NCBI RefSeq assembly: GCF_003385235.1
Contig: NZ_PQIA01000046.1
Coordinates: 1-58,059 of the forward strand
Direction: 5' to 3'
Length of the DNA: 58,059 nt
Source of the DNA: Amycolatopsis circi
GTDB lineage: Bacteria > Actinomycetota > Actinomycetes > Mycobacteriales > Pseudonocardiaceae
Shown: one piece after another, positions 41,287 to 49,776 of the stretch
Layout of the letters: the number at the start of each line of letters is the position of its first letter
How positions within the stretch are numbered: position 1 is the stretch's first letter
Made by a program: the position numbers and the translations under genes
The notes under the pieces: generated by a model
The model's database searches: none
What the model was told of the DNA's origin: nothing
What the model saw: only the letters and a program-made list of their open reading frames with translations

Positions 41287-41812
41287 CCAGCTCGCGTTCG
41301 AAAGCCTGCCGGGCCGCAAGATCAGGGAAAACCCAGACTCCTACCCGGACGTTCTCCCCTTCCCGCACCGGCAGCGCGCGGAAGGTGTTCTCCGCGGGCT
41401 CGGTGACGAAGGAAGCGAACGGTTCAAGGAAGTAGGTGGAAGGCGGGCCGATGAGCACCAGGACTCGCGACGACGCAGCTTCGAGCGTCCGGGGCGACGG
41501 CGGGAAGTCGACTTCGGGGCGGAGCAGCAGGACGTTGTCGCTGTCGAGCATGGTGGCGTTGGCGGCCTCGCGATGCTTCCGCCAAGCCTCACCTTCGAGG
41601 TAGAACGCGGTCAGCGCGGCGTGCCGGGCAGCCAGGTCCGGGAAGGAGCGGAACCACACGAACCGGTCCGGGTCGTCCTCGTCGCGGAATTGGCCGACGA
41701 CCGTGCAGCCCGCGGCTTCCTGCGGTTCCACCAGCTCCCGGTCGAACAGCTCGATCAGGACGTCCCGTCGCCCGGGCCGGAGGGTGTACTGGCGAAGTTC
41801 CACGACGGTCAC
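41228..41812 (-). CDS. NIPSNAP-family protein
   Basis: Two ferredoxin-like half-domains (1-100 and 100-194) in the manner of NIPSNAP/dimeric alpha-beta-barrel proteins. VVELRQYTLRPGRRDVLIELFD is the characteristic start, and RFVWFRSFPDLAARHAALTAFY the second-strand region; GVWVFPDLAARQAFE repeats it in the second half. GTG start at 41812. Molecular function is undefined for bacterial members. Divergent from an AraC-type regulator (85-bp gap). Confidence 0.85.
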   Translation of the reverse strand: MTVVELRQYTLRPGRRDVLIELFDRELVEPQEAAGCTVVGQFRDEDDPDRFVWFRSFPDLAARHAALTAFYLEGEAWRKHREAANATMLDSDNVLLLRPEVDFPPSPRTLEAASSRVLVLIGPPSTYFLEPFASFVTEPAENTFRALPVREGENVRVGVWVFPDLAARQAFERELAMPDVQRLRLAPTSRSALR

Positions 41813-41897
41813 GGCAGCGAATCTGCCACCGCGCCGAAGCCAGGACGAGTGGCAGGACTGACTCCTTCCGCAAAATTCCTGCCGTATCCTCGAACCC

Positions 41898-42851
41898 ATG
41901 CGAACCGTCGCGGTCGCGCTGGTCGACGACATGCCGCTGTTCGAACTGGCCATCGCGGCGGAGGTGTTCGGGCCGTCCCGGACCGACCTCGCCGACCCCT
42001 GGTACGAGCTGCGGTTCTGCGCGGCGAAGCCGGAAACCCGCACGGAGTTCGGCTTCCGGCACCACGCCAGTCACGGTCTCGACGCGCTCAAGGACGCTGA
42101 CACCGTGCTGGTGCCCGCGTTGCCGTATGCGTGTGTCCAAACTGGACAGCCCGTCCCGGCGAACCTCGTCAAGGCCATCCAGGAGGCCGCGGACGCGGGT
42201 GCGCGGATCGTTTCGCTGTGCACCGGTGCCTTCGCGCTCGCGGCGGCGGGGCTGCTGGACGGTCGGCGCGCGGCGACGCATTGGATGTACGCCGCCACGC
42301 TCGCCATGCTTCATCCGCAGGTCCAGGTGGACGCGTCGGTGCTCTACGTGGACGACGGGCAGGTGCTCACCAGCGCCGGACGCAGCGCGGGAATCGACCT
42401 CTGCCTGCACGTCGTGCGCAGCGACCTCGGCGCGCACGTCGCCAACGAGGTCGCCCGTCGGATGGTGCTTCCCGCCCATCGCGGCGGCGGGCAGGCGCAG
42501 TACGTCTCCGCCACCGTTCCCGAGACCGACGACGCCGGGCTCGGTCCGGTGCTGCACTGGGCGACGCGGCACCTCGACCAGCCGCTGACCGTCGAGCAAC
42601 TGGCCCGGCAAGCCGGAGTCAGCCCGCGCACGTTCGTCCGCCGGTTCCACGAGGCCACCGGGACGACGCCGTTGCAATGGCTGCTCGACCAGCGCGTTCT
42701 GCACGCCCGCAGGCTGCTGGAATCCACCGACCTGCCGATCGGCCTCATCGGCGAACGCAGCGGCCTCGGCTCGGCGGCCAACCTCCGCCGCCATTTCACC
42801 CTCCGGCTCGGGACGGCTCCGACAGACTATCGGCGCGCGTTCCGCGAGTGA
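41898..42851 (+). CDS. GlxA-type transcriptional regulator (DJ-1/PfpI + AraC HTH)
   Basis: N-terminal DJ-1/PfpI-like domain (about 1-180; IVSLCTGAFALAAAGLLDGR carries the elbow cysteine) fused to a C-terminal AraC/XylS double helix-turn-helix (LTVEQLARQAGVSPRTFVRRF and IGLIGERSGLGSAANLRRHF). 317 residues, family-typical. Divergent from NIPSNAP and convergent with the MFS gene, with a 56-bp 3' overlap. The gap to NIPSNAP contains a GGCAGGA/TCCTGCC inverted repeat (41851-41883) that could be its operator. Confidence 0.92.
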   Translation: MRTVAVALVDDMPLFELAIAAEVFGPSRTDLADPWYELRFCAAKPETRTEFGFRHHASHGLDALKDADTVLVPALPYACVQTGQPVPANLVKAIQEAADAGARIVSLCTGAFALAAAGLLDGRRAATHWMYAATLAMLHPQVQVDASVLYVDDGQVLTSAGRSAGIDLCLHVVRSDLGAHVANEVARRMVLPAHRGGGQAQYVSATVPETDDAGLGPVLHWATRHLDQPLTVEQLARQAGVSPRTFVRRFHEATGTTPLQWLLDQRVLHARRLLESTDLPIGLIGERSGLGSAANLRRHFTLRLGTAPTDYRRAFRE

Positions 42852-44118
42852 GCCCGATCGCCGTCAGCCCGGCCGCGACGGTCAAGCCGACGGCCGTCCA
42901 GCACGCGACGGTCAGATCGGACGCGAGGAAGACCGTGGTCAGCACAGCGACTCCGACGGTTCCGCCGAGTTGCTGCACCGCGTTCAGCAGGCCCGCCGCC
43001 GAACCCGTCTCCGCGGGGCGGACGAGTGCCAGCGCAGCGGTGAAGAACGGCACGGTGAACAGCCCGGTCCCCGTTCCCGCGACCGCCAGCGAGGGCAGCA
43101 GCGGGCAGCCCAGCGCGACCCCGGCGATGCCAACGGCCAGGAATCCCGTGCCAGCAAAGAGAATCCGGGTTCCGAAGCATGGGACGAGCCAGCGTCCGGC
43201 CACAAAGGACGATACGGCCAGGCCGCAGGACCACGGCAGCAACGAGAGTCCTGCCGTCCGGGCGTCGGCGTGCTGGGTCAGTTGCCGGAACAAGACGACG
43301 ACTTGGGTCAGGCCGGTCATCACGGCGAAGAACAGCACCGATGTCACCAGCCCGGCAGGGAAGCCCAGACCGCGGAACAGGCTGCGCTCGACCAGGTTGC
43401 CCCGGAATCGTTGTTGTAGAGCGAAAATACCGAGCACGACCATTCCTGCAGCGACGAGATAGCCGTTCCAGTGGGTAAGCAGCGGGTAGACCACGAGCCC
43501 GGCACCCAGGACGACCAGACCGGTCCCGAGCAGGTCGAGCCGCGGCCGGGCGGCGGACCGGTCTTCGGCGAGCAGCCCGGACGCGGCGAGCACGGCGAGT
43601 CCTAGCGGGACGTTCACCAGGAACACCGACCGCCACGACCAGGCGTCGGTCAGCAGTCCGCCGAGGACGGGTCCGCTCACCGCGGCCAGTCCCATCACCG
43701 GGCCGATCATGCCGAGCGCCCGCGCCCGGGCCGCGCCGTCGAACAGGACGCGGATCAGCCCGATCGTCTGCGGGATCACCAAGGCGGCCGAAGCCCCTTG
43801 CAGCGCACGGAAAACGAGCAAGAACCCTGGCGTAGCCGCGGCCGCGCACAAAGCTGAGGCGAGCACGAAACCGGCCACGCCGAACTGGAACGTACGGCGT
43901 CGCCCGAGGATGTCGCCGAGGCGTCCGCCGGTGATCAGCAAGAGCGCGAAGGGCAGCGTGTAACCGGCGGTGTAGAAGGAGATCGTGCTGGGTGCGCCGC
44001 CGAGTTCGGCGTGCACCGCGGGGGCGGCGACTTGGACGATGGTGGTGTCGAGAAGGTTCATCGCTTCCGCGACGAGGAGGACCGCGAGCGCGGCCCAGCG
44101 GCGTGAATCGTTCGGCAT
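42796..44118 (-). CDS. MFS drug:H+ antiporter (DHA2-like)
   Basis: Major-facilitator efflux protein of 440 residues with about 12-14 hydrophobic segments. MNLLDTTIVQVAAPAVH is the DHA2-type first-helix motif (LDxTIVxVALP), GGRLGDILGRRRTF the loop 2-3 MFS motif, and GPVLGGLLTDAWSWRSVFLVNVPLG the motif C region. ATG at 44118. It is divergent from an Lrp/AsnC-type regulator (95-bp gap), which may control it. Likely exports small toxic compounds. Confidence 0.92.
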   Translation of the reverse strand: MPNDSRRWAALAVLLVAEAMNLLDTTIVQVAAPAVHAELGGAPSTISFYTAGYTLPFALLLITGGRLGDILGRRRTFQFGVAGFVLASALCAAAATPGFLLVFRALQGASAALVIPQTIGLIRVLFDGAARARALGMIGPVMGLAAVSGPVLGGLLTDAWSWRSVFLVNVPLGLAVLAASGLLAEDRSAARPRLDLLGTGLVVLGAGLVVYPLLTHWNGYLVAAGMVVLGIFALQQRFRGNLVERSLFRGLGFPAGLVTSVLFFAVMTGLTQVVVLFRQLTQHADARTAGLSLLPWSCGLAVSSFVAGRWLVPCFGTRILFAGTGFLAVGIAGVALGCPLLPSLAVAGTGTGLFTVPFFTAALALVRPAETGSAAGLLNAVQQLGGTVGVAVLTTVFLASDLTVACWTAVGLTVAAGLTAIGLTRGTRADSLSEPSRAGG

Positions 44119-44213
44119 GCGGCCAGGCTGCGCAGCTTCTCCACCGGATTCCAGCCACTGTCGAAAATGAACAGAAATCTTCCACTCAGGACATCTTGGT
44201 GCAGAATCAAGCC

Positions 44214-45167
44214 ATGCTCGACGATCTCGACCATGCCCTCGTCCACGCGCTCCAGATCGACGGCCGCGCCCCGTTCGCGCGGATCGGCACCGTCCTGGGC
44301 GTCTCGACGCAGACCGTCGCACGCCGCTACCGACGGCTGCGCGCCGAAGCCGGGCTGCGCGTCGTCGGGCTGGCCGCACCGCATCGCGCCGGACAGACGC
44401 AATGGCTCGTGCGGCTCACCGTCGTCCCGGCAGTCGCGCAGCGGGTCGCCGACGCGCTCGTCCGGCGCACCGACACGACCTGGGTCAAGCTGGCCGGAGG
44501 CGGTACCGAAATCTGTGTGATCGTCAACGCTGCCAACGACTCCACGCCCGAGCACGGTCTGCTGCTGCACGACATCCCGCGCACGACCGGCATCACGGCC
44601 GTCTCCGCGCACCAGCTGCTGCACCTGTACCACGGCGGCCCCACCGCCTGGCTGGGCCGCGCCGAGGTCCTGACTGACGACCAACGCCGCCAACTGGAGC
44701 CAGAAACGAGCCCCACCCACATCGACGCAACTCCCGCCGACGAACCCCTGCTCACCGCGCTGCAGCGAGACGGCCGCCTCGGGCAGACCGAACTGGCGAC
44801 CGTCACCGGCTGGTCCGCCGCGACCGTCGCGCGCCGGATCGCCGACCTGCGCGCAGCGGAAACCCTTTATTTCGACGTGGAAATCGACGCCCGGCTCTTC
44901 GGCGCGACCACCCAAGCCCTGCTGTGGATGGCCGTGGCCCCCGCCGATCTCGACGCCGTCGCCACCGAACTCGCCGCCCATCGCGAACTAGCCGTCGTAG
45001 CCGCGACCACCGGGCCGACAAATCTCCTCGCGCACGCGCTCTGCGCCGATCCCCCAGCGCTGCACCGCTACCTCACCCACCGGCTCGGCGCGCTGCCCGG
45101 CATCCGCTCGTGTGAAACCGCGCCAGTCCTGCGCACGCTGAAAGCCGCCAGTCCGCTCAGCCGCTGA
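44214..45167 (+). CDS. Duplicated-domain Lrp/AsnC-family regulator
   Basis: 317 residues, twice the usual Lrp/AsnC size. The first half has an AsnC HTH (LDHALVHALQIDGRAPFARIG, VSTQTVARRYRRLRAE) and a RAM-like domain. The second half repeats it (LLTALQRDGRLGQTELATVTG, SAATVARRIADLRAA) and a second ligand domain. A single chain could thus act like an Lrp dimer. Divergent from the MFS pump, its probable target. Its end overlaps eccD by 11 bp. Confidence 0.9.
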   Translation: MLDDLDHALVHALQIDGRAPFARIGTVLGVSTQTVARRYRRLRAEAGLRVVGLAAPHRAGQTQWLVRLTVVPAVAQRVADALVRRTDTTWVKLAGGGTEICVIVNAANDSTPEHGLLLHDIPRTTGITAVSAHQLLHLYHGGPTAWLGRAEVLTDDQRRQLEPETSPTHIDATPADEPLLTALQRDGRLGQTELATVTGWSAATVARRIADLRAAETLYFDVEIDARLFGATTQALLWMAVAPADLDAVATELAAHRELAVVAATTGPTNLLAHALCADPPALHRYLTHRLGALPGIRSCETAPVLRTLKAASPLSR

Positions 45168-46533
45168 CCGCCTCGTACACCCCGGCGATCAACGCCACGA
45201 ACGGCACCAGCGACAGCAGCACCAGGAATTCCGAGATGTCCAGCAACCGCGACCAATACGGCGACCGCACCCCGCGCGCGACCCGCGTCGCGTAGAACAG
45301 CGACACCACCGCGGCCACCACCAGCACCAGCCCGACCGCGAGCAGCGCGATCCGCTGGTTGTCCGCGATCAGCCAGAAACCCGCGGTCAGCAACGCGGCG
45401 AGGCCGAAGCCGACCAGCACCAGCCGTTGCGTGCGGCCCGCGTACGAACGCGAACGCTGGATCCACGCCGTCCCGAGAAGCGCGGCCAGCCCGGCTTCCC
45501 ACGGGCCGCCGGTGGCAAGCACGATCGACGAACCGATCACCGCCAGCCCGAGCGCGACCAGCAGGCTGGTGAGCAACGCCTGCGCGTGCGTCGTCCGGCC
45601 GGCCATTTCCACGCCGAGCGACGGTTGTTCGTTGGCCCGGAAGGATTCCATGTCGTCCGGCACGCGCGGGAGCGGCATCCGGCCCAGGCGCAGCGCGAGC
45701 ATCGGCGCGACAGCCGCCAACGCCGTCGCCAATACTGCCGCGACAGCCGCGGCGGCGACCGGCTTCGCGCCAGTCAGCAACACGACGCCGGTCGCGATCG
45801 CGCCGATCCCAGCCGCACCAACGACCGCGACGAAGAATGGCAGCCGGTCGGACACTGAAACCGCGGCCAGCACACCGTAAACAGTCACCGCGGCCAGACC
45901 GGCGGCAAGCGGTCCGGCGGCGAGCGAGAACATCGAATGCGGTGGCAGCAAAGACATTCCGGCCAGGAACGCCACGCCGACCCCGGCCAGCGCACCGGCC
46001 GCACCCGCGCCCGAATCGCCGTACGCCCGGCTCAGCGCGCCGCCGCCGAGCAGCAGCACGATCGCGAGCAGCCCGGTGCCGATCGGCGCGAGCACGCTGC
46101 CCGCCAGCGAGGCCTGGATCAGCAGCCCGCCCGCGAACAACAGCACCGCGGCTGCCGTGATCCCGGCCCGCCGCGCGATCTTCGGCCCCCACGCGGTCGA
46201 CGCGGATTCGCCGACGCTCGCGATCGAATCGACCACGTCGTCGAACAGCAGCGGACCCCGCGGACGTTCACGCGGGGTCAGGTGCAGCACCTCGCCGTCG
46301 CGCACCTGCGCGGCGGCCACGGTGAGCCCGAGCGCGAGCGGCGCGCCGCCGAGCCGCGACAGCACCCAGCCCGGATGCTCGGCCGACGCCTGCCCGGCCG
46401 CCCCGGCGAGCCGGACCAGCTGCGGCACCAGTTCGGCGAACGTGCTCTGCTGCGGCAGCGCGACGTCCACCCTGGCGCGCGGGGTGACGATCGTGACGCG
46501 CCGGGTCGACCCGGCGACGGCCGGCGCGCTCAC
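45157..46533 (-). CDS. eccD: Type VII secretion integral membrane protein EccD
   Basis: Central membrane subunit of the ESX channel: an N-terminal ubiquitin-like domain (RVTIVTPRARVDVALPQQST onward, to about 95) and 11 hydrophobic helices (about 125-455). 458 residues. It is the last gene of a minus-strand operon (EspC-like, WXG-like, effector-like, LpqN-like, YbaB-like, eccD) and overlaps the YbaB-like gene by four bases. eccC is divergent at the other end of that operon. Confidence 0.95.
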   Translation of the reverse strand: MSAPAVAGSTRRVTIVTPRARVDVALPQQSTFAELVPQLVRLAGAAGQASAEHPGWVLSRLGGAPLALGLTVAAAQVRDGEVLHLTPRERPRGPLLFDDVVDSIASVGESASTAWGPKIARRAGITAAAVLLFAGGLLIQASLAGSVLAPIGTGLLAIVLLLGGGALSRAYGDSGAGAAGALAGVGVAFLAGMSLLPPHSMFSLAAGPLAAGLAAVTVYGVLAAVSVSDRLPFFVAVVGAAGIGAIATGVVLLTGAKPVAAAAVAAVLATALAAVAPMLALRLGRMPLPRVPDDMESFRANEQPSLGVEMAGRTTHAQALLTSLLVALGLAVIGSSIVLATGGPWEAGLAALLGTAWIQRSRSYAGRTQRLVLVGFGLAALLTAGFWLIADNQRIALLAVGLVLVVAAVVSLFYATRVARGVRSPYWSRLLDISEFLVLLSLVPFVALIAGVYEAVSG

Positions 46534-46853
46534 AGCTGGGACCTGGACGCCTCGATCACCGGGGCGAACTTCGCGCTGCTCGCCTCGGCAAGCTTCTGCA
46601 GGCCCGCGTTCACCGCTTCGAGGACGATCTCCGACAGCGTGCGCGCGTCGTACTCGCGGATCGCGCGCTGGTCGATGTCGACCGAGGTGAACCGGCCGTC
46701 GCCGCGCAGCGTCACGGTCACCTCGTTCTGCCGCGAAGCCGCCTTGACCTCCATCGCCTCGACCGTGCGCTGGATCCGCTGGACCTCTTCGGTCTGCTTG
46801 CGGACCTGCGCGAGCAGATCGTCCATGTCCGGCACGGCATACGGTTCAGTCAC
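46530..46853 (-). CDS. YbaB/EbfC-family (EspL-like) protein
   Basis: A 107-residue protein with an N-terminal helix (MDDLLAQVRKQTEEVQRIQRTV), a strand (NEVTVTLRGDGRFTSVDID) and a C-terminal helix, the YbaB fold. Members encoded in mycobacterial ESX-1 (EspL) help stabilise secreted substrates, and stand-alone YbaB binds DNA. The ESX context favours the chaperone-type role. It overlaps eccD by four bases and the LpqN-like gene by eight. Confidence 0.85.
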   Translation of the reverse strand: MTEPYAVPDMDDLLAQVRKQTEEVQRIQRTVEAMEVKAASRQNEVTVTLRGDGRFTSVDIDQRAIREYDARTLSEIVLEAVNAGLQKLAEASSAKFAPVIEASRSQL

Positions 46854-47346
46854 CGTCGTTCTCCTTCTCCTGCGGGGTTTCCCGGCGGACGTGCACGCTG
46901 GCGACGAACTTCCGGAAGTCGGGGACGAGCGTGCGCGCGTCCTGCGGATCGGCGGTGCAGACCAGCTCCAGCACGACCCGCCCGGCCGGACCGGGCACGG
47001 TCAGGAACACCTGGATCTGCAGCAGGTCCTGGCCTTCGCCGGTGCGCATCCGCACCGTCTGGGTGCAGCCGGGCGCATCGGGGCTGCCAACCTCTTGGCG
47101 GTCGAGGACGTCCAGCAGCGCCATCGTCCGGCCGAGCCGTTCGACGGCCTCGTCGGCGATGTCCTTCATCGGCAAGGAATCCTGCCGCTGCTGGATGCCG
47201 AGCGTGATGTTCGGCGTGAAGTCCGCGAGCGGTTTCGGGTGCACCGCGACGAAAACCAGGCCGGGCGAGATCGGCGGCACCGGCGTCCAGCCCTCGGGGA
47301 CGTCGAAGCCCAGCGGAAGCGTCACCAGATCCGCCATGGCGCTCAC
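46846..47346 (-). CDS. LpqN-like / T7SS-associated conserved protein
   Basis: A 166-residue protein whose core (LPLGFDVPEGWTPVPPISPG, NITLGIQQRQDS, LLQIQVFLTVPG, VLELVCTADPQDA) looks like the LpqN/LpqT-type single-domain fold often encoded in actinobacterial ESX loci. No lipobox is visible, so it may be cytoplasmic here. GTG at 47346 overlaps the upstream stop (GTGA) and is preferred to ATG at 47337. Function unknown; a substrate-specific chaperone is possible. Confidence 0.65.
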   Translation of the reverse strand: MSAMADLVTLPLGFDVPEGWTPVPPISPGLVFVAVHPKPLADFTPNITLGIQQRQDSLPMKDIADEAVERLGRTMALLDVLDRQEVGSPDAPGCTQTVRMRTGEGQDLLQIQVFLTVPGPAGRVVLELVCTADPQDARTLVPDFRKFVASVHVRRETPQEKENDGD

Positions 47347-48689
47347 CACGAACCCGCATACTGCACCGCGTCGTCCCAAGCCCCGCCCAGGGCGTCCGCC
47401 GCCTGGCTCGCCGTGTGGCCGACCGCGTCGACCGCCGCGCCGCCGTATTCGCTGACCGCCGCGCCGACCTTCGGCAGGTCGATGTCGATCTTCGCGCCAA
47501 GACCAGCGCCGAGTCCTAGCGCGGCACCGGCCTTGAAGTTCATCTTCAGATGCCCGTTGTCATAGACAAATTGGCCGTCGAGCTGTGCACCGATTCCATA
47601 TTGGACACTCCCGCTCGCGCCGACGCCGACCCCCGCGACATCCGCGGCGACCTGGCCCTCCAGCTTGCCGCCCGCGAAAGCGTTGGCGTGCACGCCAAGT
47701 CCGTGCAACCCCAGCTGCCCCGACGCACTCACCTCGCCGCCAGCGAACGCGGAACCGCGAGCGCTGCCGTGCGCGACGCCGTAGCTGCCGCTGGTCCCGA
47801 TGTCCTCGCGGAATCCCAGTTCCGCATGGCCGGAAGCCTTCGCATCCCAGCCCTGCGAGGAGATTTTCCCGTCATACTCCGGAATGAAGCCGTCTTGCTC
47901 GTGCGCCGTCTTGTAGTAGGTGATCTCGGTGGCGCGGGCAATCTCGCTCTTCTGTTTCGGCTGCCCGAACGGAGTGTCGGCCTTCTTCGGCGCGCGAGTG
48001 CCTTCCAAGCCGTTCCAGGTCAGCTTCTTCCAGCCGGAGTTGCCGAACCACGACGGTGCCGAACGAGGTCGCTTCCGTCCGTCGAGCGTGTCGCCGTTGA
48101 CCCAGGAGAGCGGGCCGTAGGTCCGTTTGCCCAGCTTGCCCGGCTTGCTCATCGGCCCGGCCCACGGCGCGGGGAACAGCTCCGCCAACGCGTCCGACAG
48201 CTCGTCGGCGACCTGCCCGGCCGCCGCGACTGCCTGCTCGCCCAAATCCCTTGCGGCGGCGATAAAAGCGCCCACCGCGTTCGGATCCGCCGACCGCGCT
48301 TGATTGGTGAGCTGCGCCCCGTACTGATCGAACTGCGAGAGAACCGAGTCGACCCCGGAGCGCGCCCACCGCAGCAGCTGTCCGGCCATCGACAACCGCT
48401 TGCTCTGGTCTGCCAGTTTCGTGCCGTCTTCGGTCAACGCGTGCGCGACATCGGATGCTGCTGTCGCGTACGCGGTGTACGCAGCACCGTCCCAGTCAGC
48501 GTGCAAAGCCGTGGCAGCGTCCGCGATTTCGGTGGCCTTGCCGGTAATCGTGGACGCGTTGGTGCCACAGCGGTTCGCGGCCGCCTCGAGCGCCGCCGGG
48601 TCGCCCGTGACCCGGCGCTGGTATTCGACCAGCACCTGCCGGTAATTCGACAGCACCGAGCTGACGACTCCGGACGCGTCCACGGCCAC
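47343..48689 (-). CDS. WXG-like N-terminal, glycine-rich C-terminal T7SS effector candidate
   Basis: 448 residues in three parts. Residues 1-180 form long helices with a WDG turn at about 67 (HADWDGAAY), like WXG100 hairpins. Residues 180-270 are a linker rich in Trp/Lys/Arg (WVNGDTLDGRKRPRS, SGWKKLTWNG). Residues 270-448 are Gly/Ala-rich with recurring ASG and GxGxG patterns (VGASGSVQYGIGAQLDG, ALGLGAGLGAKIDIDLPK). The C-terminal style recurs in actinobacterial polymorphic-toxin-like proteins, but no catalytic motif is evident. The GTG start at 48689 is four bases downstream of the stop of the WXG gene. Likely a secreted effector or a cell-surface protein. Confidence 0.65.
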   Translation of the reverse strand: MAVDASGVVSSVLSNYRQVLVEYQRRVTGDPAALEAAANRCGTNASTITGKATEIADAATALHADWDGAAYTAYATAASDVAHALTEDGTKLADQSKRLSMAGQLLRWARSGVDSVLSQFDQYGAQLTNQARSADPNAVGAFIAAARDLGEQAVAAAGQVADELSDALAELFPAPWAGPMSKPGKLGKRTYGPLSWVNGDTLDGRKRPRSAPSWFGNSGWKKLTWNGLEGTRAPKKADTPFGQPKQKSEIARATEITYYKTAHEQDGFIPEYDGKISSQGWDAKASGHAELGFREDIGTSGSYGVAHGSARGSAFAGGEVSASGQLGLHGLGVHANAFAGGKLEGQVAADVAGVGVGASGSVQYGIGAQLDGQFVYDNGHLKMNFKAGAALGLGAGLGAKIDIDLPKVGAAVSEYGGAAVDAVGHTASQAADALGGAWDDAVQYAGSW

Positions 48690-48692
48690 CGG

Positions 48693-49742
48693 TTACGCGC
48701 CCTTCGCGTCGATGTCGACGTGCTGCTGGAAGTGCTTGCCCTGGTAAGTGACGTCGACATCGATGTCCACGTCCTGCCCGGCCGGCGCTTCGACCGTCGA
48801 CTGGCCGGTGTTGAGGTCGGTGTGGATCACGACCTCGTGCGCGCCCGTCGACTGTCCCGGCACCGAAGGCGCGGGGGACGGAGCCGGGGCGGGATCCACG
48901 GGGATCCAGCTGTTCCCGGGATTGGCCCCAGTTCCGGCACCTCCGCCGGACGGCCAGGTCCCAGTGCCAGTGCCGGTTCCGCTTCCCGAAGGCCAGCTGC
49001 CGTTGGACAACGCGGGCGGCGTGTAGTTCGTGAACGACGGGTTGCCGCCGGGCGCTCCCCCGCCGCTGCCGCCGATGGCCGCCTGCCCGGACGCGCTCGC
49101 GACCGGCGCGGGCATCTGCGGCGCGGTGACCGGAGTGCCGGAGACCGCCGCGTTGCCCGCCGCGCCGTTGGCGTCGGAAGCACCGTGGTGGAACAGCTTC
49201 TCGAGGTCGCCGATGATCGTCGCGACCTGGCTGATCTGGTTCGCGAGGTCGCCCGCGCCGAGCGCCTTCAGCAGACCGCCGACCGCGGTGATGAATCCGC
49301 GCAGCGTGGCGCTGGTGGCGGTGGAAAGCGCTACTGCAGCCCCGTAGGTCCACCAGTTCGACATCAGCGACGCGACAGTCGGGTTCACCGCCGCGACCAC
49401 CGACCGGTACGCCTCCTGCGCCGCCTTCACCAGCGTGCCCGAGACGCCGAGCAGCTCAGCGCCCTTCTCGATCACGTTGATGATCTTGGTGAGCTGCTCG
49501 AGCGAATGGGAGATCTTCTGCAGCGCCGATTCCGACGCCCCGCCGGACCAGACCTTGCCGAGCTGGTCGGCGGCCTTGCTCAGCTCGGTGTAGAGCGAGG
49601 TCAGCTCGGCGGCCTTGTGCAGCAGGTCGAGGACGTGCTTGGCGATCTGCTCGGGCTGGCCGGTGACGATCTGCGGCAGCACGGTGATCGGGCCGCCGCT
49701 GGTCGCGGTGGCGTCCATCGCGCTGGAGTTCGGGAAGAACAT
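48693..49742 (-). CDS. WXG100-like ESX secretion substrate, long form
   Basis: 349 residues. The N-terminal 130 form helices with a WSG turn (LGKVWSGGASESALQKIS), matching WXG100 hairpins. A hydrophobic helix follows (NWWTYGAAVALSTATSATL), then a Gly/Pro/Thr-rich flexible region and a C-terminal strand-like segment (DIDVDVTYQGKHFQQHVDID). No tandem EsxA/EsxB-like partner of about 100 residues is seen nearby. Ends four bases before the effector-like gene. Probably secreted, or a partner delivering the 448-residue protein. Confidence 0.7.
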   Translation of the reverse strand: MFFPNSSAMDATATSGGPITVLPQIVTGQPEQIAKHVLDLLHKAAELTSLYTELSKAADQLGKVWSGGASESALQKISHSLEQLTKIINVIEKGAELLGVSGTLVKAAQEAYRSVVAAVNPTVASLMSNWWTYGAAVALSTATSATLRGFITAVGGLLKALGAGDLANQISQVATIIGDLEKLFHHGASDANGAAGNAAVSGTPVTAPQMPAPVASASGQAAIGGSGGGAPGGNPSFTNYTPPALSNGSWPSGSGTGTGTGTWPSGGGAGTGANPGNSWIPVDPAPAPSPAPSVPGQSTGAHEVVIHTDLNTGQSTVEAPAGQDVDIDVDVTYQGKHFQQHVDIDAKGA

Positions 49743-49776
49743 CGGCTTCGGACCTCACTTGGTCGGGGGATCGGGG

